Assembly: GCA_003864495.1 (NCBI GenBank)
Contig: PEDN01001352.1
Location: forward strand, 558,001 to 622,000
From: Nemopilema nomurai
Taxonomy: Eukaryota > Cnidaria > Scyphozoa > Rhizostomeae > Rhizostomatidae
Direction: 5' to 3'
Length of the DNA stretch: 64,000 bases
The notes under the pieces are model-generated. The model ran no database searches, had not been told where the DNA came from, and saw only the letters and a program-made list of their open reading frames with translations. The first letter of the stretch is position 1, and every line of letters begins with the position of its first letter. A program made the position numbers and the translations under genes. Of the stretch, positions 36,556 to 47,940 are shown piece by piece.

Positions 36556-39488
36556 ATGGGGGAGGCTGTTCTTGATGAAAAGTTCCTGTTTTCTAATTTT
36601 CAAGAGCAGCAACCTGTGAAAAGCAAATCAAAGAAGGGTAGAAAAAGGAAACTTTCAGACTGTATGATAGGAGATGACGGTTTACCCATTGTTGAACTGC
36701 CTGAGGGACTTTCAAAGCTGATGGAACAGAAAGACAAATATATAGACCAGTTAGAAGAACAAAACAACAAGCTGAAGTCGGTTATAAAGCGCCTTTGTGG
36801 CCCCCAGAACTTCACAGAGAAGGGGAGTCTCTGGGAACCTGGTTCAATGTCAACAATGCCTATGTCAGTGGTGCTTTTAATGAATAATGAATTGTCATTT
36901 GGCTTCAAGAAAGACGTTGAAGAGTTGATGTTTAATTTATTGCAGTCAAAGAATGGGAAAATAGAAGACAAGTCTGATTTATCGCAACAACTAAAATCAC
37001 AACAGTCTGCCATCCCTCTACGAGCTTTTACTGTAAATCCTCAAGGAAAGAGGCAACATATTGCTAAAAACTCATCCAAAGATGCTGCAGAGCCCCATAT
37101 TTACAGTGCTGTGCACTATTATTTAGATTTCTGCATTGATCGAACAGGGTTACCACTGCTTGAATACAACCCAGGAATTACTGAAGTATGGGCCATCCCA
37201 ATTTATGAACAAGTTTTCTTTAATGCTCTCCCAGCTGTAGATGATGATGGAAAAAAGATCTCTGTGAAGCAGATGAGGTCAAGGTCCTGTTTTAACTGTC
37301 TGGGAGATCATAATTTGAGTCAATGTGATCAACCAAGAGATACTGCAAGGATAAATGCAAACAGGCAAGATTTTGCTAGCCGGTTTGGAGGCTCTTCAAT
37401 TAATGAGTCACGATACCATGGTGGTGAACAAGAAAGGTTCAAATCATTCAAAGCTGGAGTGATAAGTGACAATCTAAGAGAAGCCCTGAGTATTAGCAAA
37501 GAAGACCTGCCTCCTTATATTTACAAAATGAGATCTCTTGGGTATCCACCAGGCTACATGAAATCAAGCAAAACAGGCCTTTTGATGTATGGAAAAGAAG
37601 GCCAAATCCAAGATAACAATGATGGTGAGGAGGGTGAAATACAAAGGCAGACTTTTTCTCAGGATGTCAAATACCCTGGCTTCAACTCGCCAATGGAAGA
37701 AGGTATTATTACTTTTTATAAATTATTTTTCTTCTGTAGTGTTACTAGGCACAATTTAATGGAACTGGATAGTTATGGCAAAAACTTGCTTAATTGGTTG
37801 CTTGTAATAAACAGAGTTGTATTATGGAAAACCTATAAGATCCATCATTCTTGGGTTTTTTCTCTCTTATAACTCCTTCCATTCTCATACGGTTTTTTTC
37901 CAATTACATATAACAAAACATTGCTTGTCTATGCATAACTTGAGTATGCAAAAATATTGAGCTTGTAAAGGAAGATAGTCACTGCAGAGGAATCTTTTAA
38001 AACTAGATTCTCCTACTGTTGCAGCTCTGTTAAGTTTTGTGATTGCCTAATTTTTTGCCCTTTCTATTTCAACCCTGGACTACACTTTTAGACATGTGTC
38101 CACACAGTGGGCTTTTTGCATAAATATTTTTGCCAGCTGTAAAGATTTTTAGAGGATGTGTCCTGATTCACAGGGATTTGTGACAGGGATTCTTTCTAGG
38201 TGGAAATATTTTGCGCAGAATTACCTGGCACAACTGTAATAGTTATAAGATTTTAGGATACAAAATTCATAAGCAGTATTTGGCGATACCTTGATTGTCT
38301 AGGGATACCTATTAAAATCTGCTACTATACCACTGACTACCTATATCTAGCCTACAAAGCATAAATAATTGTCTCTGCTTTGATTTATAATTTTTCAAAG
38401 CAGAGGAATAATACTGTCATTCTACATTTCATTCATTTTTAGGGTTTCCAAATGGCTGTTTTGTCCCAAGGAGCTATTTTTTGTACACAGTGATTTTCCT
38501 AGGAGAGGTAGCAAGAATTTGAAGCATAAATACACCTGAAGAAATTGGATAAAATGTAGTGTAGTTAACTGTTAATCATGTTTATTGGAAACATTTCATA
38601 ATGAAAATTTCAATCTCTGACATGCAGCTTTGATTTGTTCCAGATTCACTTGTTTATTAGTCATTGTCTTTTTTTATCTTTCAAGGTGTCATTGACAGAT
38701 CTTTTGAATTTGGTTTGCCACCTTTTGAAGAATGGCATTATTTTATGCAAAACAGATCTATTGGGAGCTCTCCTTCAAGACAAATGCCATTTTCACCCCA
38801 GGATAATTTTAATAGGATGGAAGGAAGTTTTCCAGGTAATGCAGGCATAAGTCATGAAGACATGGAATTAGACGAAACACACAATCGATATGAAAACAAA
38901 GGGATCATGCATTACTCTCCTGTAAATGGAGCTAGAAGCAGACAGGCGTGTGACAAACAGCTATCAACAAGCACCCCAGATAGAGGAAGCTCTTTAGCTT
39001 CTCCGAAGCCACCTCCACCACTACCAACGGATTCTCCAGACAAGGTACCTCCCCCACCTGACTATGAACCTGGGGAAAGTGCAGATAAGAATGCATCCAC
39101 TGCTATTAAGATTGGGGAAATGCTAGAAGAGGCAGAGATTAGAGCAAGGCAGGTAAAAGCATTAGATTCATACTTAGCACAAGGGCAATCAATGCGAGGA
39201 TATGGGTCTTCTCATCAACAATGGTGGAACCATGAACCACTGTCAGACACTGCCGGAATCCTGTATTTCACATGCACACCTCCTCCAAGTTTAAGGGCAG
39301 AGCTGTCATTATCAGACATTTTTAAATATAGTAGAGAGGACCTTGACAGAGAGCCATGGAAAACAGACAGCACTAGCTGGTATGATCCATTGTATGGTGA
39401 CCTTGCCGCCCCAACTGGCATTTATGATTCTATCAAAGAAGTCCTGAAAAGAAGGAGAAGAATGAAGCTGAAGAAAGTTTTTAATTAG
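36556..39488 (+). CDS. ZCCHC8: Zinc finger CCHC domain-containing protein 8
   Basis: ZCCHC8 is the scaffold of the NEXT complex (with RBM7 and the helicase MTR4), which targets short-lived nuclear RNAs to the exosome. Exons 36556-37702 and 38686-39488 join in phase 1 to give 649 residues (human 707). In order: acidic/aromatic N-terminus; basic patch KSKSKKGRKRK; coiled coil about residues 54-80; conserved core with VVLLMNNELSFGF and YLDFCIDRTGLPLL, then VWAIPIYEQVF; zinc knuckle CFNCLGDHNLSQC at 245-257; PSP domain about 293-340 with PPYIYKMRSLGYPPGY; a Ser/Pro-rich linker with PPPPLPTDSP; and a C-terminal PTGIYDSIKEVLK segment matching the human STGMYLRIRSLLK end, the part known to contact MTR4. 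The frame is open upstream to a TTG at 36511 but the first in-frame ATG is 36556. Intron retention would end translation at 37872. Two coding exons is far fewer than in vertebrates. Confidence 0.93.
37288..37326 (+). other. ZCCHC8: ZCCHC8 zinc knuckle, C-x2-C-x3-H-x4-C
   Basis: The Cys/Cys/His/Cys ligands are residues 245, 248, 252 and 257. The Cys-to-His spacing is three residues, while human ZCCHC8 (CFNCGSEEHQMKDC) and the classical knuckle have four. All four ligands are intact, so the site probably still binds zinc. Confidence 0.88.
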
Positions 39489-42400
39489 CCTTTTTTGTAT
39501 CAGAGATACCATGTAAAGTAGCACAGAAAAGATTGGAATCATGTTTGACGAAGAAACCAATGCTCTATGAGACTTTTTTCAAATTGGCTATACCTGTTTC
39601 TAGTTTAATATTTTAGAATACTTTGTATTTTGGCTGTTTGTCAAAGTCTTGTTGAGTTATGAGAAATACCTTTTTTAATTGCAGTACTTCTTGATGCATG
39701 TTGAAAGGAATCACCAGGGTTATTAATACCTTTGAGCTGGATTAATTTGACACATTCATAGAAATGTTGATGATAGCAATTATATTGCATCCAATAATGC
39801 TTGGTCCACATTCTTCGATTCTGTTGGTAGGATTCCTTTATTTTTTGTTAAGGTATTCTGGATGAAGATTCTAAAATTGGCATTTTTTGTTTTATTCAAA
39901 AGGAAATAGAAATATAGTAGGTGTTAAACTATCTTGTGCCTTGAGTTTCATCCATTAATTCTTCTCAAAGCCAGACATGGTGCTAATTAGGGCATTTAGT
40001 TTGATAAGGAAAAAACCATACATCGCTTTCATACACATGGAGCTGGCAGATATTCAGCATAACCTCCCATCTATCAACAAGAATCAACGTTAAGTTCAAA
40101 CCGCTCCTGAACTACTACACGGTTGATTGAACACTCTACAATTGGGGCAGGAGCGATTTTTTCATTATTTTAACAGTTTTAAGGTCAGGTGTAAACACCT
40201 ATCCGTTTTTCTGGAACTTCCTGGCATACAATCACCCACATATTTATCATTTTGTCACGATGTCATCATCTGAAGTATCAAAACTTAATTCTTTTGGCAT
40301 TTTCACAATACACTATGGTGCCCAGCAACAGGGCCCATCTAAATATGGTCTGGCGATCAAAGTCGATATTGAAAATGATGTAGACGTATCACGTGTATTC
40401 TGAGGGCCACGTGATAATGATGCAGCGGCAGAACTCATGACCTTAACATACTCCACCCGCCTGACATTAGTCCGTGACCTCTGCACCCTATAATGGCATG
40501 TCAGATTTGAGGCAATACCCCACTTCTCTTTGCACAAAAATGACGATTCGCATTAATTACGGAATGGATTAAATCCACATTAATGCGTACTAGCCTCCTT
40601 CCAATCAGAACATGTTTGGCAAAGCAAAAAAGAAAATCGTGATAAGAACTTCGTACAAACTGCAGTTCAGGGCGTGTTTTTTACATGGTATTATCCGTTC
40701 ATTCAATTGGCTAGTTCATAGTTTGCTGTTGTGACATCTGTAGAAAAAGTTTCCAATCACTACCACATTCTAGAATACCTATTACTTATTCATTCCTATG
40801 ATGCTGTATAGTTTATAGAACAATTTCCTGCTGATGATGTGCCGGCATGAAAAATGTTTCCAAGGTTGTTTCAGTGAAAGGTTTTAAAATTATTATCTCT
40901 AAGATTGCGAATCCCTCGAAATCCTGTTGAAATTAAGCTGATGCGTAAAGAAATTAATAAGATTTGTCAGCATTTATAGTGATACACAAATAACATTTGG
41001 AAAGTTTCTTGAAGTCATGGCAATTTTGAATGCTGTTGAATGTGTTTATGAACGAGTTTCAAATTTTCAACTACTTCCTGGCCCTTTATGTGACCAAAAA
41101 AGGGAATAGATTTTAAAGTCAAATCGGTAATTAAGGGGGCCTGGGTGGAACTCTGGAACGTGATCAACAAGCATAGCATGGGTTATACCATGAGTGATAT
41201 TGGCGACTCGACTTTCACCGCACCACAGAGATTCCTACTCGCTGGTGACGAACTGAATGAATAGGAAACTACCCTGCTTAACCAGCATGATTTCCATGTT
41301 CGAAAGAATAGTCCAAGGCATTCTGACAAGGATGCAGGAAAGCAACTCGACTCTCGGGTGTTTTGATAATTAACTCGCAATTTGAAGCAAGAAGTTCCCT
41401 TGCGCTGGATTTTCGTGATTTGATTCATTCTAAGAAAGCAGAGACACAGTTAAACCCGAGGTGAGTTGTTTCCTTAGCAACGAAGGACTTTTACTGCCAA
41501 GTATTCGATAAACCAGTTGTATGGCAGTCGTCCTAAAGTATGAGCTTCCCCAAAGGATGTTACGAAATGAGGTTCTAGGCTTATCAGCCTATAAGTTTCC
41601 CAATGGGAAGAGTGGTAGACGTCAATTTTAGACTGAGATAAAGCGATTAATTCATTAAAAGGTCTTGGTATCAGATTTTCGCAAAATCTTGGGGAAATCT
41701 TTGAGATTTACACTAAGCGTTCCTAAACAATCAATACTTTCAGTTTCTCTTTAAAGCAAATCTGCCATTTCCTCAATACCTATCTGCGTTCATTGCGTGA
41801 GGTGTTTGCGGAGTTGAGGTGAGATATATTTTCCTGTCCTTGTTGGCCAGGTAGGGGCTGTTAGAGTGTGCCAAGTCACATTTCCATGCAAAGGCCTCCA
41901 CTGTTGATGTCCTGTCTAGGGCACTTTCTCGTCAGATTCAAATGGCTGTGAACGATTTCTACTAGTCTAGTGTGTCCTATTTGTGCTCTCGTATATTGGG
42001 AATAGCCACGCCACGAAAAGCCACGTGAGCTGGAATAAGTTGATTTATAGTCACACAGCTACATTCACGAAACATCGTACAGCCGAAAAGAAAATCTGTT
42101 CGACAGTATCAAGTCATTCTCTTCACCTAGCATCAAAATCTGTTTGTCGTAAGAATAAATTCTATGAAGGGATTTTACTTTCTTAAACATAATTAAAAGT
42201 TGTTTTTGCATCAAAAAATCTGGAATTCTGAAGCACATCCTGTTTTCGGCCAACTCAATATGAACCAGATGGAGATATAAGTGGTCAGTCATGTCCTGTA
42301 CACAAAAACTGCTTTTGGTGTAATTCTTGGAATAGCCGGGCCTCAATAAATCAGGAACATGTCAAGACGAATCTGGGTCCATTGTTTTTGGAAAATAAAC

Positions 42401-45400
42401 ACGAATCACGCATGGTAAAACATTGCGATTCCGATGAAAGATTCCTCTTGTTATGAAAGGCTTTGGATGCTTTTATAGCTGAAAATATTTCTCCTTTAGA
42501 AGTATATTGAGCTATAAAACCAAATAACAAAATTCCTAGTTGTGGCTTGAAACGATTAAAAAGCGTTAATAGTTTAAGGTTATGACTCCAGAAACACATC
42601 GTTGGGTCCTATCGTCTCTGTGGTATTTACATGCTGCTGAGCCAGTTTTTCCACATTTTAATAGAACGTTTCAACGAACATTTACAACAGCACAGAATAA
42701 AACACAATTGACGATTAAGCCCTTGAACCTGTGCTGAGCACAGCTTTCTTAAATCTGTGACCGATCAGAAGAGATGAACACCGAGTCACTGCTCATTCCA
42801 AAGTACACGATCCTTTGATGGCAATTTGGGTGGGCCATCGCTACGAAGCAGCCAGGGCTGAAGCGGAGTGCTTTTTGGTCTTATCTTTAAGGTAGTTGTG
42901 AATTAATTTCGATCCAGTCTAAGTTGCAAAATCTTTCCATGACTGCAGCATGCTTAAGCATGCTCCAAGTGTCTGGAAGGTCTATAGTGAACTTCAAATG
43001 CTCTAAGACACATTTAAGATTATTCAAAACCAGCACTAGCTAGTACACATGCGAGATTCCATCTAGACAACTGGTCTAATTGATAGCTTCCTTTCTTTGA
43101 GGATTTCCAAACCGAAGGCTTACGAGAAGTCGAGAGAAACTGCACTTGAAAAGGCCAATGAGGTTTGTATATAGAACTTTGAGTTTTCTCCGTACTTGTC
43201 TTGGCGTAGTTTAGATGAGTAGTCACTGAGCCTCAGGCAGTCAATGGTAATGTTTTAGATAAAGATTGGACAGAGGGAGACTGGCCACTGGATAGCGAGA
43301 ATGTTGGGACACTAGCCCTGAATAAAGGCCGATATCCTACAACGAAGTGGCGCTCGGGTTCTTTGCTAGTCTTATTATAGTTATCCTTTCAAGGTTGCTT
43401 GGAATCCTGCTACTAGATTAGTCATTTTGCCATTGGGTATAAGTATATGCTTTCAGCCTTGAAAGAATGGTCTGTGACTAAACTCTCTAAAACAAAAACT
43501 CCAGCTACTACTAGAAACCTTCTGCATCCAATACAATTGGTATCGAGAGTTTGCAGGGATTTTTCTAAACAAAACCTAATGCAGCAGGCTTTAATAGCAA
43601 ACGTTGATTTTTATGGAGGCAAGGGGGAATTAATTGACTCAGATCCAATATTGCCTTTGTATAGATTCTTGGGTATTTTACTTTCATACTTTATGGGGTC
43701 AAATGAGCGTTCATAGTCTTAAATTTTGCTAGCTAGCATAGGCAGTATATTTTTAGAACTCTCGTATAAACTTAAAAAGTGGACGTACTCACTATAAAGA
43801 AAAATCACGAGAAAAGTGTGAAAGGGTAAGGTTTTATGGAAGCTGAGTAATAGAACATCATGAAGTGCTGACCTCCTAGTGTTCACCTAAGATAGGTACC
43901 GTAAGATGCTGGAAATGTTTACTTGTGGGTTCTGCAAAGCGCTATTACGTCATCAACAGATTCTTCCTTTCGAGCCTTGAACTTGCTGGGCCAGGCTCGG
44001 ATGAAGGGAAGACGTAGGCAACAAGGTCTATTGTTTATCGACAGATTTATAGGGATGACGTAACCCGCGCACAGGGAAAAAGGTAGTTTAGCTTTCAAAG
44101 ATTGCTACATGCATTGCCTTCCTTGATTAGGCACTTCAGGTTGAGTGTGATTTTTTCGCTACAAAACTGATGTCATTTGCAACCCTAGACTGCCTTTGCC
44201 TCCCAAGAAGCTCGTTTTTGATACACTGAAAGCTGACACAAGGAACGGATCGGCTATGAACAGCATTGTAAAAGTCAAAGCCTACTTGATTAAATGATGA
44301 CCTCATTTTACATCTTTTTATCTCATTGTCGCTTTATTTGGTATCCTAGATAGAGACTATAGTATCAAGAATAATTAATACTGTAATTAAGTTGACCTGA
44401 AACATCTTTTGACACTGTTGGAAGGGAGGAAAAGAAACTGTTGGAGTATAATTTCTTTGTTCTAAATGCCTGATAAACGGGACCATTGTAAAGAGAAGAT
44501 AATGGTTTGAAACTGTTTATCTAGAAGAGGTTGTTAAAAGAATAGATCTGCTCTGCTCATATTTTCAAGAAGAAAACTGATGTATAAATAGCAGATCCCT
44601 TCTATTGCTCGTGTTTTGCTACAGAGTGATGCAGCCAATTACAATATACATTTTTCAGGACATGAGGAAAAACGCGGAGAGATTTTCCAACAAAGCCATT
44701 AACGATGTTTCAAGAGTGTGCACGATTTCAGACTTTTGTCACTTTTCTCCATCTCCCTTTACCAATAAACGCAAGTCCAGGCTTGACTGCCAGCCTTTTT
44801 AGAAATCTGCAAGCCGATAAACTCATTGATAAACAATTAAAGTAAAGAAAGGAGATTTAACACTGATATGATTTCCAAAACATCGTTCTTCTTTTGCAAT
44901 TTCCTTTATGGCTGCTCCTCGAAAAGTCGATGACCCCTCAACGTTTGTTTCGATAAACAACCACAGAATTGTGTGATTCAACTTTGACAGGCTCTTGCGA
45001 CTTTGTAGCAATGATCCATCCTTTAGTGGCGCGGGAGGAGCTCCGTCCGTCTAGACTCTTGAAGAGCAGTGTAATCTTACGTTTAAAAAGAGCTTAAGCA
45101 ATCATCCTGCTGCCATTCACCTTGTGCTTTTTGGAGTTCAGAACCCGTGCTTTTAAGGCAGAGTACTCCCCACTAAGTCAAGCGGCCTTTTAGTCACCTA
45201 ATGTGGTTATTCTGTTCATGACCCTGAACAAGAGACAAATACCGAAGTGGCTTCAACGCCAGTGGAGTCAAAGGTTTTTATGTGAGCATTTGTGTCATGG
45301 TTAAATTTCAGAATCTGCTCAATTAGCACCTCAATTTTCCAGCAGACTTTCTTTGGCTAATTGCTTGCTAATTGAGGTAACAACCAATTCTCAAACCTTT

Positions 45401-46758
45401 CAATGTAGAGTCGCCCTTTTTTCCTGCGTGCTATTTATTCTTCCTATAAAGAAACAATGAATGCAGGATGTAAAAGAGGAGATTTTCATAAACAGGGGTA
45501 CGGGGCGTAGTCACAAACATCTGACAACGCACTTTGAATGTAACTTGTTTTACAGTCACTGTGAATATTCAATGTGCACAAAAGCTTTGAAAGTGTCAAG
45601 GAAGAGGGCAGACATGTTTCCGTCACTTTGCGCCTAAGAATTGTCACTATGTCCTTTCTCTATGCCATGTCATTGTCGTCTTAAGTGTCAATTAGCAGGG
45701 ATGCAATTTTCTCCAAAGATGTAAATCTTAAACACCTGAAAAAGGCATAATATTCTTTGAAAAACTTGAGGGGCTATAGGTAAATCACAACTGAATAAAC
45801 TGCATTGGTAACCTTTTGCGCACTTAATGAGATGTTGGCTTGTACGTTCAGGCTTAAAGAAAACAGATTCAAGGAAAGTTATGCAGATGCTTTCATTTAG
45901 TCTCTTACTTTGAAACTGACTTCATCATATGCATATCTTGTAATTCACTCAAAATTCCCTCTACCTAGTCAATTATCTTGAATTGTCTTTGCACGTATAC
46001 CTTTTTGTTGGATATTTGAAACCAATTGAACGATGCTTTGTCATAAAGTTTTATTTTGGCAATGTCGCACCTTCAACCGCTACTAAAAGAAAGTCCAAAT
46101 GCTCACCCATGGCAGTAGTTAGGGGAATGTGAAGGTTGATTGGGTAGGAAATTATTTCCATTTACCTAGTGGGGTTGGGATTCTCCTGCTTTTTTGCAAA
46201 TTTACTCTAGCAGCAAGAGCGACATGTTCGAAACACGTGCTTTTGAACAGCAGCCTCGTGACAACAGCAACAACAGATTGAAAGCCATTGTCGGCCGAAG
46301 CACGAATTGCTTCTAGACAGTGGTCTTTGATAAGAAGCACTTTTCAACTGCCTCTTTCTGAATTCCTGTAAGGAAACGTGATCAGCTGCCGCAGTTTGCA
46401 CCCGATTTCGCTAAGAGAACGAAAGAGGGGAGGAGCCTGTATCGCCCTTAATGAATTGCAGACGATTCATGCTGAAAAGAGCTTGACTCAAAGGTTTTCA
46501 AAGCAAGTCGCGTCTCGGAGTAGGGTATCAAAAGCCCCGAAATGAGAAGTGCGCACATTATTACAACATAAAGGCGTCCTTCAGATGTGCTGGGAAATTT
46601 TGCCGCTGGTTACATTGCAAAAGCCAACGGTTCGATGCCCGGTTAAGTAATTGCTTCTTCAAAGAGCGCCATATAAGAGGGTATGTTTCTAATTAGGTGA
46701 CATCAGATATTTAGAAGTTAATAAATTCGAGGTGATGGACGTTTTGAGCAAAGTGTTC
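39489..46758. other. ZCCHC8 3' UTR and gene-poor region
   Basis: No exon with family resemblance or consistent splice sites was found on either strand. Open frames are short, overlapping on both strands, and lack conserved composition. The only structure noted is an 18-bp perfect palindrome at 42947-42964. The stretch could be intergenic, or intron of a gene whose exons lie elsewhere. Confidence 0.5.
42947..42964 (+). repeat. 18-bp perfect palindrome
   Basis: The sequence agcatgcttaagcatgct equals its own reverse complement. It is isolated in gene-poor DNA with no flanking element seen. Confidence 0.85.
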
Positions 46759-46765
46759 TATAAAA
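46759..46765 (+). promoter_or_regulatory. TATA-like box before candidate first exon
   Basis: TATAAAA lies 61 bp before an ATG in good initiation context. The spacing would suit a start site near 46790. A chance match is quite possible in AT-rich DNA. Confidence 0.25.
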
Positions 46766-46825
46766 CGTAGAAACTCGCCACAAATAGTGAAAGGCCTGGC
46801 TTTGGGCTTGCAGCCTCTTACCAAC

Positions 46826-47065
46826 ATGGCGGCCGCGTCGGGTTTGGCAATCATGGAATCCTCCTCTCTTGATTTGTTTGCAATCCTTGGCAAATACAGA
46901 TGCTCTTACTTAACTTTTCAGGAGATTAGGAGTTGCCGAAAGCAATTCTGTCATCGTTGGACTGGCGAAGAGCTCAGCAAACAAGGCCTAGCTAAGTGGT
47001 CGAAGAGGGGTGCAACTTCTGAGCACATCGGAAGGCCACGGCATAGCTCCCGAAGCTGAGAGCAT
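46826..47065 (+). CDS. Candidate first exon of unrecognised gene
   Basis: The start accaacATGGCGGCCGCG has the look of an animal translation start (MAAASGLAIMESSSLDLFAIL) in an unusually CpG-containing patch. The frame is open for 77 codons to TGA at 47057-47059, and a strong donor, gtaagt at 47066, follows just after the stop. The open frame could be a short protein, a 5' UTR upstream frame, or part of an exon spliced earlier. No family was recognised and no second exon was found to the right. Confidence 0.25.
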
Positions 47066-47880
47066 GTAAGTATCTTTAGATTCATATCTCACTTGAAATG
47101 TCCTACAGTATTTTACATTCGTTTGAAATGATGCGTTCAAACTGCTCGAAACTGAACTTTGAGGAATGATTCGTACTTGATCGCAATACCTTGATTCTGC
47201 GATCTTGGTTGATAAAGGAGTATTGTTAAAACTGTCGATAAAGGTGTGTTCTCTATAATCGTAAGAGTTGCGTCGGAGAATTCGAATGTCTGTGACTCGT
47301 TTTCAAGAATTAGTATGCCAACTGTCTTCTTTGAATGTACATTAGCTTACAAAGGGGAGAGTACCCAGAGGACGCATCAGCTACCCTCTCTTCGTCCATT
47401 GTCGAGAGCAAAATGCATCCAGTGCACTGATCCTCTGATATCAAACAAGACTATAGATGGCCCATTCCAAAATGTCGTAGATGCAGGATGTAAAGGGCTC
47501 TAAGTGCCTCCCTTGGAATCCTACAGAGAGAGAGTCAATGAAACTGAATTTAGAAAGCATTACCCAACCACTACCTGGGTTTATTGTTTCCTGATGATAT
47601 TTTTGGAGTACAGACCAAATTCAATAACCATGTGCAGAACCATAACCACGTATACTCATATCTAATTTACGCCAAATATGATACCAGTGGTGATACGGAA
47701 AATTCGAACGAAGCAAATTAATTGATATGCATATGGAAATTAAAGGAGGAAATGTCGATTCTACCCAATGCTCCAGAACTCAGAACTTGTCAAATGTTTA
47801 CAGTTCTCGAAGAAATGTCAGAAGTGAATTAACAATTATAGCTTAACATTTTGATATTGAATCTGAAGAAGTTTGCAAAC

Positions 47881-47940
47881 ATTTTTGTTGACCTTAGTTT
47901 TGCCATAGCAATTTTTGGTGACCTTTGTTTTGCTATAACA
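47881..47940 (+). repeat. 30-bp two-copy tandem repeat
   Basis: Units 47881-47910 and 47911-47940 align without gaps, both with attttt..tgacct and gttttgc.ata.ca. On the - strand this gives the repeated YxKTKVxKN peptide in an otherwise unremarkable frame. Confidence 0.88.

Noticed and set aside
46152..46401. - strand Cys-rich frame
   Set aside because: The cysteines come from a short caacagcaacaacag-like stretch; there is no conserved spacing and no signal peptide or splice sites.
46620..46650. ggttcgatgcccgg resembling a tRNA T-arm
   Set aside because: No matching acceptor stem, D-arm or anticodon arm could be folded around it.
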